Under the pieces are notes generated by a model, which saw nothing but the letters and a program-made list of their open reading frames with translations, ran no database searches and was not told the DNA's origin. DNA of 64,000 bases from Pinus tabuliformis (Eukaryota > Streptophyta > Pinopsida > Pinales > Pinaceae): NCBI GenBank assembly GCA_031772625.1, contig CM062810.1, forward strand, positions 703,852,519 to 703,916,518. The letters run 5' to 3'. Below, in pieces: positions 10,114 to 23,288 of the stretch. Position 1 is the first letter of the stretch. Each line of letters begins with the position of its first letter. The position numbers and the translations under genes are program-made.

Positions 10114-13034
10114 ACTCGAATCCTCCGTGTTAATGATGACTCTTACCAATAACATCATATGTTGTTAGACATCCTATGTAACGTCAAGTACATTTGAAGG
10201 CATAATATACAGAAAGAAAGCAGAAATACATTTGTAAAAGCCAAAATAGTTCATGGAAGACAAGATTCCAGACCAGAAATCTTCATTCCCATGGACAACC
10301 AGTTTCTTCATGATCTAAGCACACTTTAGAAGAAAATGAGAAAAGCAAAATCATATATATGGTATTTCTAGACTTTGTCAAAATTTACAGGAAAAATATC
10401 TTCACTATCTTCACTATCAATTTTGAATACATTAAACTAGAAGAAAATAGTTTGAGGGATCTAGACTAAACTCAAAATTTAAGATTGAGAGAGTGTGTGG
10501 TTCTTCTTAGCATGATAACAATTTGTGAGGTGTTTTCAATTTTATTCTTATTCCAATATTCACTTATTATTATTAGAGTGTATCTTATTTAGTTCATCAA
10601 ATAGCTATCAAAACAAAGAAACAAGAACACAATATGTTGGCATTATGCCAGGGCCAAAACCTCTCCCTCTTGGAGAGGAAAACTGACACAAAATTCTTCT
10701 TATTGAGATTCCAATTGATAAATACCAAGACCATGGCCCTTGACCTACTAGGCCACTCCAAGACCAATACACCAATCCTCTTCCTTGTCACTGATGAGAT
10801 CATCATCATCATTACTATACCATGATTGCTCCTTTATCTAGATCACTGATGCACCATGACTGCTCCTTCATTTAGACCTTCATCACTATTGTGCCAATGC
10901 TACACCTTCATTGAGAACTTGATGTGCCACTGCTTTTCCTTCACCGAGAATATTATAACATCAATGAGATCTCCACTTAGAGGTATATATATAGCTATAC
11001 CAAAATCTTCATCTTCGTTAGGATCATGACTGTTATCATGCTCATAGTAATGCTGAGGACATGCTGTGTCTAGGATATATATACTACACTGAGATCCTTT
11101 CTCTATCAGGAATGTCGAGATTATGATTGTATCTTTTTCTGTACTATGATTTTCACTGAGATTTTAGCCATGTTCTCCTTGCACCGAGGTCAACTACAAC
11201 TATACCGAGATTCTATTACAATGACCCTGTAACTAGGCCAAGATTGTAGTGAGATCACTATACTTATCACCGAGATTTTGTACCTTCTTGTAACCATATG
11301 ATATTGTAGACATGTCTGAGATTCTTGACTGTAATCATCAGAGATATTGTACCTTCTTGCACCTTCGAAGTTACAAAGGAATCTAAAATTATGTCTTCTC
11401 TTTTTTTGTGCAGACCCTAATTGGGTATATACAGTGGTTTGCCCCTGTATTTGAGCCGACATGTCCACCAAAGAGATGTGTCTCCATATGTGAGTCGACT
11501 TCATGATAATATTCATTTTGAGGTTGACTTAATTGTTCTCTTCATCGTTTTTCTTGTAGTCTTCTTCACTGGAGGACGGTGCTTGTCTTGGAGGGCTACT
11601 TGACACTAGGTTGGCCCATATTCGTGCTCAAGAAGATATATTTAACATGACCTTGATCCTTTGACTTTCCCAGACCTATGAATGAGCAAGAAACTCATTC
11701 GAATAATTTACAAAAATAATATTTCTTTTTCTTGTCAAGTACAAAGATCAAAATTACATTTACAAATATGGAACCTAGTTACACTTTTGTTCAACACCAA
11801 GCTCCCTAAGATGAAAAATTACTTTTTTATTAATGAGAATTATAAAGAAAAATAATCCTTTTGACAGACCGAAAGGCTCTTCTTCTCCCAATGAGCTTTA
11901 CAATAGGAGGTATCTTTACAAAGGTCTCCTCAAGAATCAAATAGGTCCACCTATGATTGTAGTCTGAAAAACACTTCAAAAGAGTAGATTAGATCCTCCT
12001 TAGCTCACACTCTCCAAATAGAGATGATTTGACAACCCAACTTGCTCACTGCTTAGGAGACAAGAGCCTCTGAAAATCTGAAATCCTAGCTCAAGAATGA
12101 GTAATGAATCTCTGCAAGAGTGATGGCTTGAAACCAGTGAAGACCTTCCTACAACAACCAAAGATTAGTAGCTAAATAAATTCACACTGGGTAATAAAGA
12201 TTCACTCAAAGAAAATTGTTTTTAGGTTAGCAGGTATATTGTATCCTCTTTAATATAGCTCAGAATTTCTCCAAGGATGTGACCTCAACCGCTTTTTCTC
12301 TTTCAACAAAGTGATGACATTCATAGCAGAGATCATTGTAGTGCAACTTTCTTTTGTTAAATATGTTGAATATCAGCCTTACAAGATGCTCAAAATGTCA
12401 ATGATGATTATTCCTGCAAAACAGATATTAGATCTTTGCAAAATATATTTATATCAGTGATCTAGAGACTCTCACAGTCAGGGACAAAACAAGCTAGAGA
12501 CACCCAGGAGAGAACCTACTACCAGCTCCAGAGATGAACACAAACTTGAGTTAAATTTTAATTAAATGTTAAGTTTTCAAGGCTTGAAATACTTTAAAAT
12601 ATTTTTTCAAATAATCAAGTGATCTCAGACCTTAGAGGCCTCTCGCAATAGGTAAAAGAATGGGTCTTTAGGCTCATAGTAAGGGTAAAAAATAGTGTAG
12701 TTTCCTCTAAGAAATTACAATGTAAACCCAACTTCGAAACTTGACAATTGTTTGCCTTAAAATTACGATAGAAAGCCCTCTAAACGTTTGGTCAATTTTT
12801 ACCAATAAAACAGGGTTGGTATATCAGATCCAATGCCAAAATCATATGTACAAATCCTCAAAAATATTGTTGAAAAATACCTGCAATGATCAAAGTTGGG
12901 AAGTAATGAAATATGGAAATGAAATGATGTCCTAGAGGCTGAAAAAGGTCTCAAAAAATATTCAAAGTGACAAGATTGATGTTCAAACCCCTATGGATGT
13001 TAAAAAAAACCCCTCTGAGGTAAGTGACTATGAT
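10114..13034. other. Intergenic with a degenerate short repeat (10800-11400)
   Basis: No gene recognised. Between about 10800 and 11400 the words CACYGAGATTNT and ATGACTGCTCCTT recur every 35-60 bp in diverged form, as in an old minisatellite. A 37-base text at about 10402-10438 (TATCAATTTTGAATACATTA and neighbours) repeats the start of the duplicated block at 13035 and 14937. The remaining DNA looks non-coding. Confidence 0.4.
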
Positions 13035-14660
13035 AGAAAACCTTCAGATAATCAAAACTATAAATTTTTAATACATTAAACTCCTAACACATCATACTCA
13101 AAATATAGGACAAAAAGTACAAATTTGAACTCTCAAACGTGCAACCTACCATTCATTAAATTTGGAAAACCAATACACTACTAAAGCTCAAAAATACCTT
13201 GCTAGTCACTAGCACATAATTCAATCTCACACTCACAAAATTTGAAAAAATATTCACCTCCACTCCACCTTCTTTACAGATAAGGAAGGCTAGAGGAGGA
13301 GACAAAAGTAGCCCATCCCTGTGGGCTCCAAAAGCAAAACCCCAACCTAATTCTATCCAAGGAAGTGTGCCCTCCTTTAATTGGAAGTTTTTCTAGCTCA
13401 TACGCTTGAGCTAACTTTTAAAAAAAGCTCATTGAAAATCCTATTTCTAAATCTAGAAGTCAAACTCCAAAAGAAGAAAAGCATCTATTATAAAATTGGA
13501 ATGCTAAGTCTGGCACAATAATTATAAAACTGGAAGTAGATGAGACTGATGCATGCATGCTAGAGGCATGCATGTGCCCTCTCAATCTTTCTCCTACATA
13601 TCTACATCACATTATGCCAGACAACTTAGTGAATTGCACGCCCATTCTCCTCATATACACCCTCATCATGATTGTACAACAACATTTCATAGGAATCCAT
13701 ACTGCAACATGGAATTTGTGCACTTATAAAAAGGATTTTGACTGCTTATGAATAATCCAATCTTAGAAGGAAACTGCCTAGATTGGTGACCCATGACACT
13801 TTCAAAATTTGGGCTAGTATTTCAACTAGTTGAACCCGAAGAAGTGTGCTTCCTAGGGTATTTCTAACCTAGGATATAAGCATGTTCTTCTAGTGAAATT
13901 TCAGGTTCAAAGTATTATTTCTAACCTAGGGGAATATTCTTCTACTGAAATTTCAGGCTCAATGTATTTCTATGTCAGTCATGATCTTTCCTTCTTTCAA
14001 AAATCTACGCATCTATGGTAGATAAAGGGAGAGTCAAAAGACTCATCTCCCATATCAAGAATGGTCGAGAAAATGACTGTAGAAGACACACCCTCACTTC
14101 TCCTAAAACCTTAAGTTTTACTTCCTCTTCACATCAAACTAATAAGGTCCTAAAAGGGTCTTCACTACTTGAGCTACTACTGCATAGGGTTCAACCCAAT
14201 AACATCGAGTTAGGATCTTCAAAGCCATATGAAATAAACAACCGAGCCCCTAGTAAGATGAAGTTAAGACCTTACCACCTGCTTGAAATGATCAACTCAA
14301 CTCAATAAGACTGGCACAACCAAGGCCTTAACTGACTCAAATATTGACCCTCCATTAGAAAGGGTAATCATGACCTTATTGGAGTGACTTCCCTGAGAAA
14401 ATTTCAGGGGTTAATATTCACCATTTGGCTAGCTTTTACAAATTCATCCCAAAAATTTTCCAATTCAAAACAAACATTGGCCCAAATGTCTATAGTATCA
14501 AATTATTTTGCCAACATTTTTCTATAAAATAGATAGAATCTTTAAAATATTAATGAAAATTACAAAATCCTTGCCGAATATCAATACTTCACACTTCGAG
14601 AAACATAAAGATAAGCTAAACTTTATAGACTTACGAGAAAATTATGATTCATTAAGAAAT
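13035..14660 (+). repeat. Direct repeat copy A (about 1.6 kb)
   Basis: It matches 14937-16462 over its whole length at roughly 85-90% by eye, with small gaps. Shared landmarks include CTCCTAACACATCATACTCA, GGAAGTGTGCCCTCCTTTAA and the block from GGTAGATAAAGGGAGAGTCA through TTCAGGGGTTAATATTCACC. A 97-residue frame at 14015 is not kept open in copy B, so it is probably not coding. Confidence 0.8.
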
Positions 14661-14936
14661 TGGCATGTGGTGATATGAGACAGAGAAGCAAGTGTTTGTG
14701 ACTGTTTCCTTTGTGAGAATGAAACATTGTTCGATGATGGTGTCACAGGTGACAATAATTCAAAGCTCAAGGTATCAGAGTCAAGGGAAGATCCAAAATT
14801 TTCACAATATTTGGTACCATTCCTAATGGAATTTCTATACCTGCTGACTTAGAGATTGTCTGATACCATGAAAAGAAAAATTTAGAGAATGGCAGGGAGA
14901 TTTTTCACTTTGAAAATCATAACAGCTAAAGTAGAA

Positions 14937-16462
14937 AAAATTTCAGACTATCAAAACTATCAATTTTGAATACACTAAACTCCTAACACATCATACTCAA
15001 AATATAGGACAAAAAGTACAAAGCTGAACTCTCAAACCTGCAACCTACCTTTCATTAAATCTAGAAAACCAGTACACTAATAAAGCTCAAAAAATACCCC
15101 GCTAGTCACTAGCACATAATTCAATTCACCTCCACCCCACCTTCTTTATATATGAGGAAGGCTAGATGAGGAGGCAAATGTAGCCCATTCCTTTTGGCAC
15201 CAAAATCAAAACCCCAACCTAATTCTATCTAGGGAAGTGTGCCCTCCTTTAACTGGAAGTTTCTCTAGCTCATGTGCTTGAGCTAACTTTCAAAAACAAA
15301 TCTCACTGAAAAGCCTATTTTTGAATCTGGAAGTAAAACTCCAAAAGAAGAAAAACATTTATTATGAAATTGGAATGCTAAATCTGGCATAGTAATTATA
15401 AAACTAGAAGTGGATGAGACTGATGCATGCATGTGTCGTCTCAATCTTTCTCCTACATAACTGCAATGTAGTATGCCATACAACTTAATGAATTGTACCC
15501 TCATTCTCCTCAGATACACCCTCATCATGACTATACAACAACCCTGCATAGGAATCCATACTACAACATGGAATTTGTGCACTTATAAAAAGGATTTTGA
15601 CCACTTATGAACAATGAACCAATCTTAGAAGGAAACTGCCTAGATTGGTGAGCCATGACACTTTCAAAATTTGGGCCACTATTTCAACTAGTTGAACCCC
15701 AAGAAGTGTGCTTCCTGGGGTATTTCTAAACTAGGATATGGGCATGTTCTTCTACTGAAATATCAGGATCAAAGTATTTCTAAGTTATCCATGATCTTTC
15801 TTTCTTTCAAAAATCTACGCATCTATGGTAGATAAAGGGAGAGTCAAAAGACTCATCTCCCAAATTAGGAAAGGTCGAGAAAGTGACTATAGAAGACACA
15901 CCCTCACTTCTCCTAAAACCATAAGTTTTACTTCCTCTTCACATTGAACTAATAAGGTCCTAAAACGGTCTTCACTACTTGAGATACTGCGACAAAGGGT
16001 TCAACCCGGTAACATCGGGTTAGGATCTTCAAAGCCATCTAAAATAAACAACCAAACCCCTAGTAAGATGGAGTTAATAACTTACCACCTACTTGAAAGG
16101 ACCAAATCAACTCAATAAGACTGACACAACTAGGTCCTTAACTGACTTAAAGGTTGACCCTCCATTAGAAAGGGTTAATCATGACCTTATTGGATTGACT
16201 TCCCTGAGAAAATTTCAGGGGTTAATATTCACCATTTGGATAGCTTTTACAAATTCATCCCAAAAAATTAGCCAATTCAAAACAAGTATTGGCCCAAATG
16301 TCTATAGTATCAAATTATTTTGCCTACATTTTTCTATAAAAAGACAGAATCTTTAAAATGCTAATGAAAATTACAAAATCCTTGTGGAATATCAATACTT
16401 TTTGAGAAACAAAAAGATAAGCTAAACTTTCTACAATTTCAAGAAAATTATGATTCATTAAA
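14937..16462 (+). repeat. Direct repeat copy B (about 1.5 kb)
   Basis: The second copy of the 13035-14660 block, separated from it by about 276 bp. Just left of it, 14857-14868 reads as a weak minus-strand initiator-Met primer site (TGGTATCAGAC), followed by TGAAAAG at 14869, so copies A and B could be LTRs of a minus-strand element that has lost its interior. A plain segmental tandem duplication explains the data equally well. Confidence 0.75.
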
Positions 16463-17059
16463 AAAATTTCCCTTCTGCGCAAGGCCTTACCAAAGCTATG
16501 ATCATGCAATCTGGTTTTGATTCCTTAGTCTACCAATATTTCAACATATTTCATCCTGAAGTGGGAATGGGGAAATAGGACCAACATTATCCATACCCAA
16601 TGGAAGCTAAAATACTCCCTGATTAATTTGAAAAACTCTAGCTTCTGACAACAAAGAATGGTTATCGATTCAATGCAGATCGAACTTGAATTGTTGTCCC
16701 CAGGAACAAAAACTTGGAGCATTCTCAACCTTGATTGTGAAGTTGGGCTATTATTTTGATGTAACTGGTGAGGAGGTCGATCCATTACAGGTTGATGTTC
16801 TCATGGATCTTGACTACTTCACAGCAAAGATGATGTCTCAGTGGAAGTATCTATGATATTTCAAGACAAAATACCTGATTACAGAAGAGAAGATGGATGG
16901 TTCTCTTTAGACTCCTACATTAAGAAAAATATCATTATCATAAATCCTTTATCTTTACATGTTAAGGAAAACACTAAAAAAGCAACAATGAAAAAGAAAA
17001 TGGGTAATAATTTGTCATCAAACTAATTAGATAAAAAAGGAAAGTAGGGAGAAAGGAAG
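16463..17059 (+). other. Possible unidentified gene remnant
   Basis: Plus-strand frames give protein-like stretches, IELELLSPGTKTWSILNLD near 16680-16735 and FDVTGEEVDPLQVDVLMDL near 16755-16811 in another frame, then a 61-residue frame at 16841-17026. They look like shifted remains of one coding sequence. I do not recognise the family. Confidence 0.25.
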
Positions 17060-17320
17060 CATACCCTTCTAGGAGGTCGTCTCTCCTTCTCACTCATAAT
17101 AGGTCTATCCACAAGAGACAATGGTCCATGGATATGCCAATCACTGTTAGGAGTTTGTCTCTCTCTAAGCTTGACCACTTCTTTGGGTCACCAGGAAAAA
17201 ATCATCTTTCCTTGAGTTATCACTTCCTCTTCCATGATTTTCCAATCTTGGGCTCATATCTTCCCACAAGTATTCTTCTTCCTCATAATTTCGCCAGCTT
17301 CTAGACACCATTCTATTTCC
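17060..17320 (-). pseudogene. PCF11-similar (PCFS4-like) 3'-end processing factor fragment
   Basis: Minus-strand translation from 17320 gives [32 protein letters not shown] and SRKDDFF, then a stop near 17165. The W(R/K)N.EEEEY(L/M)W(E/D)DM.(S/P)RL motif is characteristic of plant Pcf11-similar proteins, which couple pre-mRNA cleavage to transcription termination. Text continues in shifted frames to about 17060 ([10 protein letters not shown], then RPIMSEKERRPPRR), so at least two frameshifts are present. The bases before the motif end in AG, consistent with a splice acceptor. The CID domain is not seen. Identification rests on one motif. Confidence 0.45.
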
Positions 17321-17744
17321 TATTATATCAATTTCCTAAGGTGGTTGTACAAGTGAAAGTAGTCCACACAGAGATCTCTCGCACTTGTAATTTCCATAAA
17401 TGTCAAGTTCAAAGCGCAAATTGTTAAAATAAATATCAAGCTTCACAATAGAGCACTTCATCATAAGAAATAGAGTAAGAAAAAAAATTCAAATAATGCA
17501 GGAATGAAATTAGAATTCTTTCCTTAATTAATGTTAAATGGCATTAACAATCAATATTTTTTCCTGATGCAAGTTAAATTAAATAAATTTCAGATAACAA
17601 AAATTGCAAGTGCCATCCAACAAAAAACCTTGTTAAGCATGACGTAAATGATCCCTATGTTACACCAAGTTTTGATGATGGGGAGTTGGGTTGAAAACTT
17701 TTGGACACATCTAGAAGTTACCCCGAGTTTCCAAGGGCGAAGAG

Positions 17745-17747
<3 letters not shown>

Positions 17748-17788
<41 letters not shown>

Positions 17789-17789
17789 T
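17748..17789 (+). repeat. (CT)n microsatellite
   Basis: A run of CT dinucleotides of about 40 bp, lightly interrupted near its right end. Confidence 0.95.
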
Positions 17790-17974
17790 ATATATTACTA
17801 ATTGTCAATTGGGTCTAGCCCAAGTTGTTGTGATGGAACATTATCCTTCCCCCCACTTTCTATTCCCATAAGTGACCTATTGAGTTCATAATATGTATTG
17901 TTGTAACAAATTTGAGCCCTGTTGTTGACCTGGATTTGGTTTCTAAGAAACATAGGGATTACCCTGCCGACCAT

Positions 17975-18405
<431 letters not shown>

Positions 18406-21400
18406 AATAAATAAAAATTACACACACGAGGAATTAAAGATGTAAAATTCTACATAAAAATGTTAAATACTGAAATTAGATAAAAGAAAATTTGTTGATA
18501 TTCACAAGAGATAGAAAAATAATAGATCAGAACCAACACAAAATCCAAATTCCATAATAAAGAGAAACATACACTAGCACTTGGGCAGCACAACTCTTGA
18601 AGAGAAATTGCCAAGATGGATGCATCCTTAAAGAGAGAGTGAGCCCAAGAACAACAAAGATAGACATAAATAAACACAAGTACAAGAGAGTGAAACACTT
18701 GACAGGTGCCATCAGGCAAAATATTTTATTAAGAATGAAAGGTAATCACATAAGGATTAATCCCAAATGAGAGTTGTGTATTTACAATTTCATGTTGCCC
18801 CAAAACACATGATTTACTACCACTTAGATTGCCCAGAAAATTGCTTGTTCATATAATGCATGTACATATATGTTAATGAGTAGAAGATACACCTTCCTCC
18901 CCACGTGAATTAGATATTTAACTGAAAACACATGCATGGCTCTACAAAAAGGAGTTGTAATGCAACATCATCTCGCAACATCTTGCATAAGTCATCCTCA
19001 ATATAGCGTTTTCATTGCTTGTTAAGTTTCATTATTACTTCACTAGATGTTACTAATTAGTTATGGGTTGTGCCTCTTTCCAGACAAGGTAACCACATCC
19101 CGCTATTTATAGTTGAATGTTGTGTTTGGGTACATGCATGTCCCTACATATATCCTGCCCTGCACCTCCTAAGTACTAAAACAACAACTCCACACCTAAC
19201 TAAGCATTTATTTTTTATTTCATTCAATGCATGATCCACCCTTTGCTAGAAATATCACACCATGCATAGGTTAATTCACTGGAGATAGGACAAAACTATT
19301 CTAGGCATTGCAACCAACCTATTAGAAATCTATAATAGGAACATCATTGTACTCATTCAAATAATAATACCTATGGCGGCTTCCACCAATATATATAAAT
19401 ATGTATTATTCTAAGTATGCATAGGTCAGCCCCACATAATGGCCAAAGAAGTTGGTTGCAGAATAATGACAAAAAGGTCAGCTCCAAAATAATAACAAAC
19501 AGGTCTAGCCCATCACACCATGGAAATTCAAGACCACCCTTTGATAAAGATACTTCAAGGATTTCTTTGGTTGACATAAATTTGACAAAGTAAACATTTT
19601 CGTTTGTGAGCCTTCAACCATCTTTCATTTGGGCAATTTTCCTCATTAAATCTAGACTGCACATTTCTTTGTTTGTAGCCTTGTAAAAGTCTCTATTGAA
19701 GGTAGTCTTCATAACCAATTTTCACCACAGTAGAGATGCAATCCATTTTCAATCTCGTATTTTCAATAGGTATTTTTGAGTAATCAAGAGCTTGTACTTC
19801 ATTCAGTGCCTTAACAAGCATTTCAATTAGACATTTGATTGCCACGTGTGCTAGAAAGGTGCTTTTGTCTGAATTTTCTATAGTTGGTTATGTGCCTACA
19901 TCTATCAAACACATCTCTGAAGATGCCTACAAAAACAATAATTCTTTTGGTTAAAATCAAGTAAAATGTTTCAAGCCCTAAATTTGAAATTGCTTGAACA
20001 TAAACATCCAGGGGAATATTTTCTCACCCGGATTAGAACTCTTCCCATAGGCGTGGTATCAAAAAAGGCCATGGGCGCCCTGAACAGTGAATATTGAATT
20101 GATCATTCCAAGGAAAAAGGCCTTTGAAGCTCGCAAGCTAAACAACACAACAAACTAAGCCCTTGCATAGACAAAAGATCCACTACATAATGAAACACTT
20201 GCATATGTTCTTATAAAAAAGAGCACTATCAATATTTGGATTTAGGATTGCTGATGCAAGCCAATAGTTTGATGATATTTGGACAATAGTAAAAGTTCAT
20301 TTTGATAGTACAATGCAGAGGAAGAGTAATGCCCTTCCTGCTACACGAATGTAATCACAATATGGTTGTCATCTTACACCTCCCATTTCCTTCTCTTCTT
20401 CTGCAATTAACTGTCTCATGTTTAAAGAAATATCTTCTACACTTTCTTCTCTAATTAGTGCATTTTCACTCTGCATCCTCAGAAATTCTAATGGGCTCAT
20501 ATGAGTTTGTTGAGATCAAAATGAAGCAGGATAATTTGTTAGGTAATCAGAAAATTGGTTAAGAAATATGGATATTCAATCTAAGGGAAAGGACTCCTAG
20601 AATCAGAAACTAACTACCAAACAGGCAGAGAGGACTGGAAAAGGAAGCTCCATATTGCTATAGGTGATATTATGATAGGTATATTCAAAGGTGAGGTGGA
20701 ACCAACAATAAATGAGTACATTCAAATAATTCAAGTACAAAAATGTAAATATCTTCAATGCTCAGATCCGTGTGTCCTGAAGGTATTAAGATCACTTTCA
20801 AGACATGACGTTGGGTAGAGTGATCCTTTGAAGTTTGAAACTCCAGCCCATAGGGCTCCAGATTGAAAAAATATTATAAGGGGGACACGGATGAGGTACA
20901 AGAGACAATAGGCAGCAATAATATTATAAATCAACACTTCAGATAGCAAAGGACCACACTATCTACAACTCTTTATGATAACATTAGCATATATATCCTT
21001 AAGGCAAGTTTGGGTGCCAAGTTTGAGTTCCAGATGGATCCCTAGGATCTTACTGAACCTCACTTGAAAAAAGAACATTTTGCACCAACCATTTCACTGA
21101 GAAGGAAATCATGGAAAATTCATTCCCCCATTGCAACAACAACACAAGTCTTAGATTTGGTTTATCTCTCATGCTGAAGGCTCACTGCAAATGCCCATCT
21201 AATCACATCACCCAAACTCCTTCAGATTAGAAAAGAATACTGGAGAGCCATTTTAAAACAATCATGAAAGGACAAAGAAATAGATTATCCAGACATCCTT
21301 TCATTGTCTTTGCCTACATGGTTTAGCAAAACACTAATTATCGAAATGGTGCACCTGAGGCCTCCCAAGGCCATAACAAGAACCCTCCAAGTCCTCAACA

Positions 21401-23036
21401 TAATAGCTCCAGCATTAAGTCATACATTGAGATGTCCCAACAGCTCCAGCTCTATGTCAAAAGCTGAGATGTCCCAACTGGACAAAATTGAGAAACCATT
21501 GCATGAGATCCATAGACAATTGATGATTCAATGAGGCAAGTTCTATGCCACCTGAACAACGTTAGACAAATATCATCTCAAAGTCAAGATAAAACTATCA
21601 CCAAATGGGGTGCCATCCAGACTACCCTAGGACAGATGAAGCATGACCACAATCCCTAATAAATGGCATTAAGTGGCGAGGACAGATGGAATTGAGCAGG
21701 TTCAAGTTTGGGCATGCATTACATAGATTGATAATGATAATTTGTACCAAAGTCAAGGTAGCAGTGCTCAAATAGATCAAAGGGAGATAAACATATATAG
21801 GAGGCCAACGTAGATATTTTTATAGGATGATAAGTGTTAGCGCTCAAATCTGCCTCAGGCTGAAAAAGGCAAAACTCGAGGCAACATCAAACCAAGCTCA
21901 GCCTCGTAGCTAGCCCTACGAGGACAGGAGAGGGCTCTCTCCGGGTCTATCTCGATAAAATGATCAATAGAGTTCGAGATGACTTAAAATGAGAACTAAT
22001 TTTAGGCTAGTAAATAGATAAGAAAGGGTATTTTGATAAATGACTAAGTTGTTGGGCAGTGTGGGATCAAGAACAACATGAGCAAAGAAATTAAATCTGA
22101 GATACAGATTATCTCAGGAGGCAAGACAGGCAATAAATTTAGCATTTAATTTTGAAATTATATGGAATGAAAAGAATGCTAAGAGGTTGACAAGGGCAAT
22201 AGCTGAATCCTTATCAAACAGAAGAAAACACAAAACATGAATACCTTCCCAGGGCAGAGCAGTAAACTGGATTCTGCCCTTCTCACTTAAAAGTATTCAT
22301 CTAGAAATGATTATGAAATGAAATGTGAAACATAACAAGCTACATATGAAACAAAAGAAAAGACAAATGCTAGATTCACACCACAAGAATCTCAGGAGTC
22401 AGAGCTGTATCTTTTCATTAAATCCCTGTCAAAAACTGTACAGTGAAGTTTTCCTTCACACCTCTCCCACTGTTTTCCAGAACTCAGAACCCTTTACACA
22501 TAATTTTCATACAATAAATAGACTCAGGAATGAGAAAATAGATCGATTGGGAGTAGGGAGCTGGAAAACCAATCGAAGAAGATAGGAAAAGAGTTGTCCA
22601 TCTGTGCTGGGGACAGAGCAGCGTTACATTATTCCTTTGAAAATCTCTGATGACCAATGAAAAAGGCGACAACTGTAGCTGCAGATCATATATGGAGTCA
22701 AAAATAGGAAATCGAATCCTATTCCTCTACTGTTGTAGATAGCTTCGCTTTATATTTAGGCTTTTGGTCTTGGACTGTTCGTTTTCCCCATTTGAATTAA
22801 AACCAATTTTCATAAAAAATGGTTTTTAAATAATTTTTCGCCTTTAATGAAGATCTTTCACTGATTCCTGTTGCGTTTCTGTTGCATTTAAATCTGAAGT
22901 ATATGTGGGTCTTTCTCCTTGGATATCGAGTGTATCCAAATCATTTAGAATATTCCCAACAAATTCATTACTTTTTTAGCAGGATTCGTGTCATCAAAGC
23001 GTATGATTTAAGCACCCGTTATAATAGAACAACCTA
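18406..23036. other. Intergenic, no gene recognised
   Basis: About 4.6 kb of AT-rich DNA with only short frames. One perfect hairpin, CCTCGTAG/CTACGAGG with a CTAGCC loop, sits at about 21902-21923 in a locally GC-richer patch. A 76-residue plus frame at 21304-21534 has a weak heptad pattern but no family features. Confidence 0.4.
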
Positions 23037-23108
23037 TTAGGGATAACCACGTGGCTCAGGAGGGAAACACGTGATCTTAGCCACGACAACGATATCAACG
23101 TTCTGGGT

Positions 23109-23288
23109 GATGTACTCACTGTTGAAAGCTCTGGTTGCAGCTTTGAGCTCTACAAGGCTATATTCCTTGAAAGAAGGCACTCTCTCTGTCTCAAATTGAT
23201 CGTCATTCTCTTGATTTGGCTTTTCGTTTTCGAGAGATTCTTCATCCGGGGTCGGCATATTGCTGGTCTTGGGCTACAGGCAACCCAT
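23109..23288 (-). pseudogene. BSK-like (brassinosteroid-signalling kinase) N-terminal fragment
   Basis: On the minus strand an ATG at 23288 starts MGCL, then TAG at 23274-23276, then PKTSNMPTPDEESLENEK. An acidic stretch follows and then VPSFKEYSLVELKAATRAFN and SEYI. MGC at the start is the N-myristoylation signal of BSKs, and (V/I)PSF.E(Y/F)(S/T)L.(E/Q)L..AT..F is the conserved entry to their kinase-like domain. The TAG replaces the usual CAG (Gln) of MGCLQ. After SEYI the homology stops (the frame runs on unrelated to 23037), so kinase and TPR regions are missing. BSKs act at the plasma membrane downstream of BRI1. This is a broken exon 1, probably carried here with the other minus-strand gene pieces. 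Confidence 0.65.
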
